A stretch of DNA of 38,579 nt from Coriobacteriales bacterium (GTDB taxonomy: Bacteria; Actinomycetota; Coriobacteriia; Coriobacteriales; UBA8131). The position numbers and the translations under genes are program-made. The notes beneath the pieces were generated by a model. It had not been told where the DNA came from, searched no databases, and saw only the letters and a list, made by a program, of their open reading frames with translations. This document shows positions 17,078 to 26,431 of the stretch, one piece after another (the first letter of the stretch is position 1; each line of letters starts with the position of its first letter). The stretch lies in NCBI GenBank assembly GCA_031272005.1, contig JAISUQ010000091.1, positions 1-38,579 of the forward strand, read 5' to 3'.

Positions 17078-17117
17078 GTAGCCCGGCACCGCAGGCAATA
17101 AGCGGTGTCCGGGCTAC
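17078..17117. terminator. Hairpin downstream of the zinc-ribbon gene
   Basis: GTAGCCCGGCACCGC ... GCGGTGTCCGGGCTAC with one bulge. Confidence 0.6.
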
Positions 17118-17383
17118 GTTGCGGTGAATCTTGAGGGCTGTTACCCAGGTTTGCCGGCCTATGTGTCCAAGCAATCGCTCCTAACATATTCATTTAGGGC
17201 ATCCAGACTCTGCACAACGGTCTGTGCTACGGTCCGGCAGGTGATGACTGCGTCACCCACGTCGAAGAATTCGGTGCAATGGGATATCAGTATGAGTGAA
17301 CGGGGCATTCCTCCCCATGTCTGAAGACAGAGGCATCCAGGACGCCCTAGTTGATGAGCCGTACTGTTGACTGTCAGCTCGCG

Positions 17384-17776
17384 CTATGCAGCGGCGTTGC
17401 AGCGGTTGCAGCGGCTGCCGCAGTCGTTGGCGCGATCCAGGGAGTCGGCGCCCCATTGGTAGAGCGGGGCGATGACGGGCAGGAGGCCGCGTCCTTTTGG
17501 AGTCAGTGAGTATTCGACATGGGGCGGTACCTCGTTGAACTGTTCGCGGAGCACCAGGCCAGCAACCTCCAACTCCTTGAGCGACTGAGCCAGCATCATG
17601 TTGGTGATGCCGTCGAGCCTGCGGCGGATAGCGCCGTAGCGCTGGGGCACATCGCCTGAGAGTGCGCAGATGATTGGCAGTTTCCACTTACCGCCCACGA
17701 CGTCCAAAGCGAAGCGGATGGGGCAGAGCAGATCGTCCATGGCCGGCTCAGCTGCGGCCGCCTGGCTTTTCGACAT
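17384..17776 (-). CDS. HxlR family transcriptional regulator
   Basis: CPIRFALDVVGGKWKLPIICALSG...RYGAIRRRLDGITNMMLAQSLKELEVAGLVLREQFNEVPPHVEYSLTPKGRGLLPVI. Confidence 0.92.
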   Translation of the reverse strand: MSKSQAAAAEPAMDDLLCPIRFALDVVGGKWKLPIICALSGDVPQRYGAIRRRLDGITNMMLAQSLKELEVAGLVLREQFNEVPPHVEYSLTPKGRGLLPVIAPLYQWGADSLDRANDCGSRCNRCNAAA

Positions 17777-17804
17777 GACCGGGACTCCCTTCTGCGATAA
17801 CTTA

Positions 17805-17823
17805 TAGTATCTAAACGATACTA
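17805..17823. promoter_or_regulatory. Candidate HxlR operator
   Basis: Inverted repeat TAGTATC-TAAAC-GATACTA just upstream of the hxlR start. Confidence 0.6.
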
Positions 17824-18210
17824 AGTCAGAAAATACTGCATACTTGCAACATATTTACTAAGTCATATCATAATACCAGTAAGACCGACAGCGCGCAAAG
17901 CCGCACCGCAGCGCAACACCAAGCGGTTGCATCACCAGCAAGGCTGACACATGAAACCAATCTGCACGATTCACTGGTCTTATCCGGCCTGAGTTGCCCG
18001 AACTGCAAGCGTCACTGCCCGCTGACTGCCCCCAGCTGCAAGCGCGGGCAGGCCGAGGCCAGACGCTTGCAGGCGGCCTGAGGAAGCACTGAGCAAGGCC
18101 CAGCTTATGTCCGGGCGTGTCGCATAGACGTCAGTCTCACAATACGGTGCAGTGGTGACTGCGGTATGATTCAAGGTAAACTACCAGCAGCTATGGTAAA
18201 GGAGGCAGAC

Positions 18211-18837
18211 ATGAAGGCATTATTGATCAACGGCAGCCCCAATGAGCGGCGCTGCACATTCACGGCCCTGGAGCAGGTGGCTAAAGGTTTGGAGGAGAAT
18301 GGCGTCGAGGCCGAGATCCGCTGGCTCGGGCGCGAGGCTGTGCGGCCCTGTCTGGGCTGTGGCGCCTGCGGCGAGACCCAACGCTGCGTCTTTGGCGACG
18401 AGGACGGCGTGAACGACCTGATTGACAGCATCGCCGCCGCCGATGCCCTGGTCATTGGCTCGCCGGTGTATTACGCAGGCATCAACGGCTCGCTGAAGGC
18501 GGCACTCGACCGGGCGTTCTTCGCGGCCGGCAGCCGCTTCGCCTTCAAACCCGGCGGCACCGTGGTCAGCGCCAGGCGGGCAGGCACCACGGCGGCGTTG
18601 GAGCAGCTGAATAAGTACTTCACCATCTCGCAGATGCCCATCGTCGGCTCGCTCTACTGGCCGATGGTGCACGGCACGTCGGCTGATGAGGTGCTGCAGG
18701 ATGCCGAGGGAGTGCTCGTCGCCTACCAATTGGGCGCCAACACCGCCTGGCTGCTGAAGTGCATAGCCGCCGGCCGGGAAGCAGGCTTCGAGCCGACGCA
18801 GCCCGAGCAGCGAGCCAGGACGAACTTCATCCGCTAA
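18211..18837 (+). CDS. Iron-sulfur flavoprotein / NADPH-dependent FMN reductase family protein
   Basis: AGGAGG then ATG 18211: MKALLINGSPNERRCTFTALEQV...CLGCGACGETQRC...DALVIGSPVYYAGINGSLKAALDR. Confidence 0.88.
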   Translation: MKALLINGSPNERRCTFTALEQVAKGLEENGVEAEIRWLGREAVRPCLGCGACGETQRCVFGDEDGVNDLIDSIAAADALVIGSPVYYAGINGSLKAALDRAFFAAGSRFAFKPGGTVVSARRAGTTAALEQLNKYFTISQMPIVGSLYWPMVHGTSADEVLQDAEGVLVAYQLGANTAWLLKCIAAGREAGFEPTQPEQRARTNFIR

Positions 18838-18929
18838 GCCGCTTGGCAGGCAGCTTACATCACACGAGAGACAGAGACAGGGGGGACGTTCGACTACGGC
18901 CCGAGTTGCTCGTACGAGCATGCGGCGAA

Positions 18930-18958
18930 TTGCGCCTCTTGGGGGATTACCATACAAT
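18930..18958 (+). promoter_or_regulatory. Putative selC promoter
   Basis: TTGCGC (18930-18935), 17-nt spacer, TACAAT (18953-18958), tRNA starts 18969. Confidence 0.5.
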
Positions 18959-18968
18959 AATCATCTGT

Positions 18969-19065
18969 GGAGATGGATGGTCCCTGGTGGGGCCCGCGGC
19001 CTTCAAAGCCGTTGCGGGGCGTGAAGAGCGTCCTGGGTGCGTTCGATTCGCACGCATCTCCGCCA
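18969..19065 (+). tRNA. selC: tRNA-Sec (anticodon TCA)
   Basis: GGAGATGG...; 6-bp D stem GGTCCC/GGGCCC; anticodon arm GCGGC-CTTCAAA-GCCGT; long variable arm GGGGCG/CGTCCT; T arm GTGCG-TTCGATT-CGCAC; CATCTCCGCCA; 97 nt. Confidence 0.95.
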
Positions 19066-19086
19066 GTAATATTTTGATGCCTGCCG

Positions 19087-20004
19087 CTACGCCCCTTCTC
19101 CCTGGTGCATGCCGCTTTGGGCGGCCATGTCCAGGCGGGCCATGACTACATCCTCCACTTCGTAGCTGACAGGCACGCGCAGTGAGTCGGTGAAGGCGGT
19201 GCGGGTGTATTCGCCGCATTCGTCGCAGAGGTAGAGGCGATGGGCGTCGTCGCCGTCGATGTGGAAGTAGTGCAGCTTGCTCTGGTTTTGGGTACCGCAG
19301 CGGCCGCAGCGGATCCGCTCGAACTCCCAGGCGGTGCCGCAGACGCCGCAGAACAACTGCCGTCCGTTTTTGGCGCCGGATGGCACCGGGCCGACGAATG
19401 CCGCCGTAGCCGGGCTGCCGCAAATCGGACAGTGCAGCGGCTTATTGTGGATCTGGTTGCCCCGCTTGAGGTTCAGCAAACCCATGATGGCCTGGGCATA
19501 ACCCTCCAGCAGTGGGCGGAGAGAGGCGCCGAGGACCATCCAGGCCAGAGTCTGGACAGGCTTGCTGAGTTGCTGGGTGGTTTGGGACAGACAGGCGGCG
19601 AGATAGGCCTGAGGGTCGGTGCCGGCCAGGCCAACACTGCCGTTGTGCACCAGCTCTGGCCAGTTGCAGGCATCCAGTGCGGCAACAGTCGTGCTGTTCA
19701 GGCCGCCGGCCTCAGTGAAGTAGGTGGCGATGTGGGCAGCGTTGCCAGCCAGCTGGGCCTCCTCAATCGCCAGCGGAGCGCAGTGCAGCACGGGCTTCTC
19801 CTGCCAATACCAGCCTTCGATGATGTTAGCATCAGGGAGCTTTTCGACGGCTTCGGTCACGTTGGTGGCGAAGGCAGCGTTACTCGCGGCTATCTCGGCC
19901 TGTATCTCCCATAGCCCCCGGAAGAACTCCAGCCGCTGGCGGTCGTCGGCGGCCAGGATGGTGCTGTAGGCGTCTATTGCCTGATCAATCTGTTGCAGAT
20001 CCAT
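19087..20004 (-). CDS. fdhE: Formate dehydrogenase accessory protein FdhE
   Basis: Multiple CxxC pairs: CPICGSPATAAFV, LFCGVCGTAWEFERIRCGRCGTQNQSKLHYFHIDGDDAHRLYLCDECGEY. Confidence 0.88.
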   Translation of the reverse strand: MDLQQIDQAIDAYSTILAADDRQRLEFFRGLWEIQAEIAASNAAFATNVTEAVEKLPDANIIEGWYWQEKPVLHCAPLAIEEAQLAGNAAHIATYFTEAGGLNSTTVAALDACNWPELVHNGSVGLAGTDPQAYLAACLSQTTQQLSKPVQTLAWMVLGASLRPLLEGYAQAIMGLLNLKRGNQIHNKPLHCPICGSPATAAFVGPVPSGAKNGRQLFCGVCGTAWEFERIRCGRCGTQNQSKLHYFHIDGDDAHRLYLCDECGEYTRTAFTDSLRVPVSYEVEDVVMARLDMAAQSGMHQGEGA

Positions 20005-20049
20005 CTATATCCCTGCGCTCTCTCGATAGGTTGATAAAGGCGGTCAACT

Positions 20050-21231
20050 TTATCGGCAGTCTTTGTTGGCAATTATAGCTTCCAGGGCATCCAGCAAGGC
20101 GGTGATTTCGTCGGGTCGGGTCTGGGTGCTGAAGCTGACGCGATAGGTGCTGAAGGAGTACTTCAATGGCACCCCGGCAGATTGCAGTACCTGCTGCCGT
20201 TTGGGACGCCAGGTGCCCGCTGCCACGTTCTCGGCGTTATTCTCGCAGGCTGATGCTGTGGAGATAAAAATCCCACGATTGCTGAGGGCGTCCAGCACCT
20301 GGCGATTGTTGGTGTTTGGCAACGTGAAGTTGACCAGGTAGGGAGAGCCGTCATCGCGAGAATTGATCAAGACGTCGGCAAAGCGCTCCTTCAGGCCTCC
20401 CACCAGCTGTTCCCAGAGCTGACGAGCGCGCTGTTCGGCTTTGATGCGCTGGGCAAAGGTAATGCGCACGGCGGCAGCAAAACCGGCAATCAGCGGCACG
20501 GCCTCGGTGCCGGAGCGCAGCCAGCGCTCCTGACCGCCACCGTGGGCGGTGGTGTACATCTTCACACCACTGCGTACATACAATGCCCCGACGCCTTTGG
20601 GGCCGCCAATCTTATGTGCGGAGATACTGGCCAGATCGACTCCCAGCTGGCGGGGGAAGAACTCCAGCTTGCCGTAGGCCTGCACGGCGTCGGTATGCAC
20701 CAGAGCCTCTGGTGCCAGCTCGTTGCGCCGGGCGACGACGCTCTCCAGATCCATGCGGTAGCCCAGCTCGTTTTGCACCAGCATCGCCGAGACCAGCGCC
20801 GGCTGGGCGGCCATGGCAGCGGTGAGCTGTTGCTCGGCCAACTGACCACCCTCCGCCTCCAGATAATCTATCCGCCAACCCTGACGCTTGAGGTTGCGGA
20901 CCGGCTTGGTCACCGAGGCGTGCTCCAGAGTGGTGGTCAACAGATACAGTGGCTGAGAGGCCCCAGCCGCTATCGCCCAGGCAGCGCCGTGCAGCGCCAG
21001 GTTGTTGGATTCGGTGCCGCCGGAGGTGAAGTAGATCTCGCTTTGGTCCACTCGCAGCGACGCAGCCACTATACTGCGGCTTTCCTCCACCAGCATGCGG
21101 GCATCGCGACCGAGAGCATGGCGCGACGAGGGATTGCCCCAGGTCTGCTCCATGGCTTCAGAAACAGCCGCCACCACCTTGCCGTAGGGCTTGGTGGTGG
21201 CGGCGTTGTCCAGATAAATCAACTGTGGCAT
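20050..21231 (-). CDS. Cysteine desulfurase (NifS/IscS class)
   Basis: IYLDNAATTKP, YFTSGGTESNN, HTDAVQAYGK, SAHKIGGPKGVGALYV, STASACEN. Confidence 0.9.
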   Translation of the reverse strand: MPQLIYLDNAATTKPYGKVVAAVSEAMEQTWGNPSSRHALGRDARMLVEESRSIVAASLRVDQSEIYFTSGGTESNNLALHGAAWAIAAGASQPLYLLTTTLEHASVTKPVRNLKRQGWRIDYLEAEGGQLAEQQLTAAMAAQPALVSAMLVQNELGYRMDLESVVARRNELAPEALVHTDAVQAYGKLEFFPRQLGVDLASISAHKIGGPKGVGALYVRSGVKMYTTAHGGGQERWLRSGTEAVPLIAGFAAAVRITFAQRIKAEQRARQLWEQLVGGLKERFADVLINSRDDGSPYLVNFTLPNTNNRQVLDALSNRGIFISTASACENNAENVAAGTWRPKRQQVLQSAGVPLKYSFSTYRVSFSTQTRPDEITALLDALEAIIANKDCR

Positions 21232-21255
21232 CAGGCGGCAATGGATGGCGGCGAG

Positions 21256-21924
21256 CTACTCCGGCTTCTCGACGACATTGGCGCCCGAACTCAACTCCTC
21301 ACGCGCCCAGTGGCCCCAATGATACAGCGCGTCGCTCTCGCTGACCTTGCCGTCGCCAAACATCAGGCGGACGGTGTGGCGATAAGGCTGGAAGATGCCG
21401 GCGCCCAGATAGATATGGGCGATGCCGAAGAGAATCAGAGCCACAAAGCCGATGTCGTGGAAGAGCAGCGACACGGACTTCAGTCCGGTGCCGCCAAACA
21501 TCAGCCCAAAGCCGCTGATGATCATCACCAGCGAAATCAGGATCAGCATGCCGTCGGCGACGATCTGGCCGCTCTTGACGATGCGCTGATCGGGCATGTG
21601 CACGCGCTTGGGCCCGAGCATGTAGGGCACGAAACGGATCAGCCAGGTGATGTCGTCCTTATCCCATTTGCGCAGGTACTTGCCAAAGAAGTGGCCGGCT
21701 CCCTTAGGCGCGATGATGGCCGAGACAATCGGGAAGAGGATGAAGATGGCTGCCAGCACCCGATGAGCCATACGGATGCCGTAGACTACCGAAGCCGGCA
21801 GGGCCTGGGTCAGCGGTGGCACGAAGACGAACAGCCCGGTGATGGCCAGCAGGATGCAGCTGGAGATGAAGACACCGTGGGTGATACGGGTCTGGCGGGA
21901 GTGGCGCTGGATATATTTGGTCAT
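21256..21924 (-). CDS. fdnI: Formate dehydrogenase gamma subunit (cytochrome b556-type)
   Basis: RQTRITHGVFISSCILLAITGLFVF..., RMAHRVLAAIFI, LFHDIGFVALILFGIAHIYLGAGIFQPYRHTVRLMFGDGKV; operonic position. Confidence 0.9.
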   Translation of the reverse strand: MTKYIQRHSRQTRITHGVFISSCILLAITGLFVFVPPLTQALPASVVYGIRMAHRVLAAIFILFPIVSAIIAPKGAGHFFGKYLRKWDKDDITWLIRFVPYMLGPKRVHMPDQRIVKSGQIVADGMLILISLVMIISGFGLMFGGTGLKSVSLLFHDIGFVALILFGIAHIYLGAGIFQPYRHTVRLMFGDGKVSESDALYHWGHWAREELSSGANVVEKPE

Positions 21925-21926
21925 GG

Positions 21927-22946
21927 CTACTCCTCTCCTTCCTGGGCCTTGTCGGCGACCGTGGCAACCGCCGCAACCGCCGCATCAGATGCCGCATCAG
22001 CAGCAGCCCGGATCTTATGCCCGTGCCCATCGCCCACGCAGACGACCTCGCCGGTGTCCATGTCGATGGTCTCCTCGGTATCCGGGTCGAAGTGCAGGGT
22101 ATCGCGCTTGTAGCCCAGGCCGGTGATGTACGACAGCCCCAGACCGGCAATCGTAGCCACGCCGACAAAGGCCGCCAGCGGCTTCATCCAGCTGGTCAGG
22201 GTGGGCAGGATACCGACCTTGGGGTCGGCGGGCAGGCCGTAGGTCTCCGGCGCGTACTTCAGAACCATTATCACGTGGGTGCCTTCCAGCTGCACATCGC
22301 CATAGACGCTGGCTGTGGAGCAGGGATTGACCGGCTTGTTCTGCAGGAACTGCACGCGAGCATAGGCCTTAGCTAACATATCCTCCCGCGTGCCGAAGTC
22401 CAGAGCCGCCGGCGAGCAGGTATGCACGCAGGCCGGAACACTGTAGCGGGGGTTGCCGGTGCCGGTGCCGCCGTTGACCGGCTTAGCGCCGCCGTTCTTC
22501 ACCCGATCCAGGCAGGCGGTGCACTTGTTGATTCTGCTGCCGCCGGCATAGTAGCGCGGCACATCAAAGGGGCAGACACCGGAGCAGTACTGGCAGCCGA
22601 TGCACTTGTCGTCCTGCACCCGCACAAAGCCGGTGTCCTCATCAACCGACAGCGCGCCCGAGGGGCAGACGGTGGCGCAGGCCGGGTTGACGCAGTGCAT
22701 GCAGCTGCGCCGACCGATAGACCACTCCACACCCCATTTCTTATCGTCGCTGACCTCGTTCTCCTGAAAGGTCATCAGCAGCCGGGTGTTGCCGTTCAGA
22801 TCCAGCGGCGACTGATAGGAGCCCGTGGGCTCATTGACATTCTTCCCTAAGGGAGAAGGCAGGAGGTTCCAGCACTTGCAGGCGGACTGGCAGCCCTTGC
22901 AGCCAGTACATTTCGAAGCATCCCAAAAAATCGCGTAATCAGCCAT
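21927..22946 (-). CDS. fdnH: Formate dehydrogenase beta subunit, 4x[4Fe-4S], C-terminal TM anchor
   Basis: AIFWDASKCTGCKGCQSACKCWN, CMHCVNPACATVCPSGAL, CIGCQYCSGVCPFDVPRY; likely start MADYAIFWD at 22946. Confidence 0.92.
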   Translation of the reverse strand: MADYAIFWDASKCTGCKGCQSACKCWNLLPSPLGKNVNEPTGSYQSPLDLNGNTRLLMTFQENEVSDDKKWGVEWSIGRRSCMHCVNPACATVCPSGALSVDEDTGFVRVQDDKCIGCQYCSGVCPFDVPRYYAGGSRINKCTACLDRVKNGGAKPVNGGTGTGNPRYSVPACVHTCSPAALDFGTREDMLAKAYARVQFLQNKPVNPCSTASVYGDVQLEGTHVIMVLKYAPETYGLPADPKVGILPTLTSWMKPLAAFVGVATIAGLGLSYITGLGYKRDTLHFDPDTEETIDMDTGEVVCVGDGHGHKIRAAADAASDAAVAAVATVADKAQEGEE

Positions 22947-22962
22947 GGTCTCCCTCACCTCC

Positions 22963-25900
22963 CTATATCTTCTCGACGTTTACCAGAAACGCCTTGTACT
23001 CGGGAATATAGCTGTTGGGGTCGCCGACATTGGGGCTGAGGTCGTTGACTGTGTCGCCGGTGGAGTAATCGCCGGTCCAGTCCCAGTGGTGGATCATACC
23101 CACCAGATGGCAGACCTCGCCGTTGACCTGCAGTGGGCGCAGACGCCGGGTGACAAAGGCGGTCAGCTGTACGTCGCCGCGGTTGTTCCAGACCCGCACC
23201 TTGTCGCCGTTGGCGATGCCTTTCTCCTCGGCCAGCTCTACACTCATCTCGATGAACTGATCGGGCATCGCCTCTACCAGCACCGGGCAGCCACGCGTCT
23301 GGGCGCCGGTCTGCCAGTGCTCGACCACCGAGTAGGTGGTGGCAGCAATCGGGAACTCGCTGCGGTCGCCCTTCTGTACCGAGGGGTGGTCGGCGAACAT
23401 GATGCAGGGCGAGTTCTGGCGGCCGTTGAGGATGTTGTCAGTGGGCGACTCCAGCGGCTCGTAGTGCTCCGGCAGCGGCATATCCTTCATGGTGGAGCAG
23501 ACGAAGCGGGCGTTTTGCTCCCAGGTCATCATGAAGGCCTTGTTGTTCGGCGGTACCGGCACCGAGGTGCCGTCGGCGGCGGTGGAGGCGGCCACGAAGT
23601 CGGGCACGTCGTTGTTGTCCCATTTCTCGCCGGTCCACTCCACGACCTTGCGGGCCGGGTTCCAGGGCTTGCCTTCCATGTCGGCCGAGGCCCGGTTGTA
23701 GAGCACGCGCCGGTTGACCGGCCAGGCATAGGCCCATTCCTGATAGAGCCCCAGGCCGCCCTTGTCCTCCAGGCTGCGCTTACCGACGTTTTGCTGCGAG
23801 GGGTCATAGCGCGCCTCGCTGTTGCCGTAGAATCCGGAGTAGATCCAGATGGCGCAGGCCGTGGTGCCGTTGGCCTGGAGATTGGCAAAGGTGGTGAGCA
23901 GTTCGCGGCTGTCCCAGTCGCCGTCGTCGCCGGGCTGCTTCTTGTAGCCGTTCAAGGCCATGGCCACGGCCCGGGGGTCGATCTGGCCGTCGATGTGGTA
24001 GTCCCACTTGACGTTGAGAATCGGCTCGGGGCAGGCCCCGCCCTCATCGGTGTAGAGGCTGGTGATCTGCTTCCAGAGCCGGTCGCAGATCTCGTAGTCC
24101 GGCAGGGCTTCATCCGCCGGGTCCAGCGCCTTGTAGCGCCACTGCAGCCAGCGGCCGGAGTTGGCGATGGTGCCGCTCTTCTCGTAGATCAGCGCCGCCG
24201 GCAGGTGGTAGACCTCGGTCTGGATCTGCGCGGGGTCCAGGTCCGGAGCCTTCCAGAAGGCGGCTGTGGCCGTCTCCACCCAGTCCACCGAGACCAGCCA
24301 GTCCAGCTTGGACATCGCCTGGCGGGCGAACTTGGCGTTGGGCGTGGAGTTCATCGGGTTCATACCCCAGGCAAAGTAGCCCTTGATTATGCCCTCGTCG
24401 ATCAGCTCGAAGGTGGAGATGGTGGTGTAGTCGCGGCTGCCGATCTTGGGCAGCCAGTCGTAGCCGTAGTCGTTGTCGGCGGTGGCATTGTCGCCGAACC
24501 ACTCCTTGAGCGCCGAGATGAAGAACTTCGGCTTGTTGACGTAATAGCCATCGCTGTAGGTCTCATGCTCCAGCCATTCGCGCAGCGTGGAGTGGCTGGC
24601 GACCGTGGGCCACTTCAGGTAGCCGGGGAAGTCGTAGACCAGCATGGCCATGTCGGTGGCACCCTGGACATTGGGCTCGCCGCGCAGGGCGTTGACGCCG
24701 CCGCCGGCCACTCCGACGTTGCCCAGCAGCAGCTGCACCAGGCTCATGATGCGGGTGTTCTGCGAGCCGTAATGGTGCTGGGTCTGGCCCAGGGCATAGA
24801 GGATGGCGCCGGACTTCTCCGGAGCACCGCTGGAGGCGTAGGTGGCATAGACCAGCTCCAGGGTCTCTCTGTCCATACCGCAGACGTTGCAGACGGTGTC
24901 GAGGTCGTAGCGGCTGTAGTGCTCCTTGAAGACGTTGAAGGAGCAGAGCGGGTCGCTCAGGGTCGCATCCTTTTTGGGTACCAGTTTGGATGGGGGAGTA
25001 AACTCGGGCACGCCCTCGCCCAGTGTGTAGGCAAAGGCCCCGCCGGTGGCGGTGTTGGGCGCCACGGTTTCCTCCGTCTGATAACCCCAGGTGGTGGTGA
25101 CGTACTTCTTATGCTCCTCGTCCCAGCCGGAGAACAGGCCGGTGGTGACGTCGAAGTTGTAGTCGGGGTTGATCAGGTAGGTGGCGTTGGTGTAGTTGAG
25201 CACGTATTCGTGCTGCCAGAGGTCGTGTTCGATGATGTAGTTGATCATCCCGCCCCAGAAGGTGATGTCGGTACCGGAGCGCATCGGGCAGTAGATGTCG
25301 GCCACGGCCGCCGTGCGCGTGAAGCGCGGGTCGACGACGATCCAGGTGGCGCCATTGTCCACAGCCGTGTGGCACCAACGGGCGCTTTCGGGGTGGTTCT
25401 CGACATTATTCGAACCGCAGGAGATGATTACATCGGCGTTCTTGAAGTCGCACCAGTGCCCCGTCATGGAGCCGCGACCAAACGTGTTCGCCAGACCGGC
25501 GACAGTAGAGCTGTGTCAAACACGCGCTTGATTATCGAGCGCGACCACCCCCAAAGAACGCATCGTCTTCAAGATCAAATAATCCTCTTCGCAATTCTGC
25601 TGACTGCCGCCCAAAGAGGCGATGGCCTCGGTGCGGTTGACGGTGACGCCATTCTCGTCCTGCTCGACGAAGGTGGCGTCGCGGGTCTCCTTGACGTGGC
25701 GGGCAATCTCCAGGATGGCCTGGTCCCAGGACAGCTGTTCCCACTCGGAGGCGCCGGGGCGGCGAACCAGTGGGTGGGTTTTGCGGTTGGGGTTGTGGAT
25801 GACTTCGCGGGTCTCCTCGGTGATGACGTTGCGCAGCTGGAACATCGAAGCGCCCTTGGCGCACAACCCACCCTGGTTGATGGGATGGTCGCTGTCGCCT

Positions 25901-26118
25901 TCCAGGTTGATCAGCTCATTATCCTGTACCGAGACAATCGTTCCACAGCCACCTGAACAGTAACAGCAGATGTTGGTGAACTCTTCGGTGTTTACCAGCC
26001 GCCAGTCCAGATCATCGGCGAAGGCCAGAGTGCTGGACTGGGTTGCCAGCCCATAGGCCATACTGGTGCCAAAAGCCAGGCCAATCGACTTGACGAAGCT
26101 TCTGCGTGTCAGATCCAT
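22963..26118 (-). CDS. fdnG: Formate dehydrogenase alpha subunit, selenoprotein (Sec at UGA 25516-25518), Tat signal
   Basis: N-terminal ORF (MDLTRRSFVKSIGLAFG Tat signal) ends ...VALDNQARV-UGA-HSSTVAGLANTFGRGSMTGHWCDFKNADV...; frame continuous with the 22963..25467 ORF; matches the FdnG/FdoG Sec context. Confidence 0.95.
25488..25502 (-). promoter_or_regulatory. Bacterial SECIS hairpin of fdnG
   Basis: On minus strand UGA-(13 nt)-TCGCC-GGTCT-GGCGA; loop GGUCU and spacing as in the E. coli fdhF SECIS. Confidence 0.85.
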
Positions 26119-26431
26119 GCTTTCCCTCCTCTACATATATTGTCAACTTCCGACATCTCTGCATAAAAAAGTAGCACAAACCAGGCTTTGTGGGAGAGAA
26201 TGTGCACGTTTTTCCCTGCCAGCGGTAAATCTGGCGGCAGACTGATTGCCAGTGTTGGGCTTGGTTTGCCTGTTGATTGGGCTTTGTCCGAGTTCTGCTG
26301 GTGCAGGATGTCCGTTCGTCCAGTTGGACGGTTAATGATAACTGCCAATCAGTCTGGTTATCGTTAGAATAGAGTAAGGATATAGCCAGTGCGGGCAGGT
26401 TCCAAAAGGTTGCGGGGAGCGGTTCCTTAAG

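Noticed and set aside
17124-17324. 66-aa plus-strand ORF in the convergent gap before hxlR
   Set aside because: No RBS, no recognisable domain; likely noncoding.
20542-22113. 523-aa plus-strand ORF opposite desulfurase/fdnI/fdnH
   Set aside because: Spans three well-supported minus-strand genes; no protein-like motif.
25468-25518. Apparent nonsense mutation/frameshift splitting the formate dehydrogenase
   Set aside because: The frame is continuous, the only interruption is UGA at the conserved Sec position, and a SECIS hairpin plus selA/B/C/D are present.
22945-25956. 1003-aa plus-strand ORF opposite fdnG
   Set aside because: Antisense shadow of a high-GC, strongly conserved coding gene; His/Gly/Val/Leu-rich composition with no recognisable domain and fdnG is unambiguous.
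26337-26362. GATAAC...GTTATC inverted repeat upstream of the selenium operon as a specific regulator site
   Set aside because: Only 6-bp arms with 14-nt spacer; no adjacent regulator gene, so evidence too weak to call.
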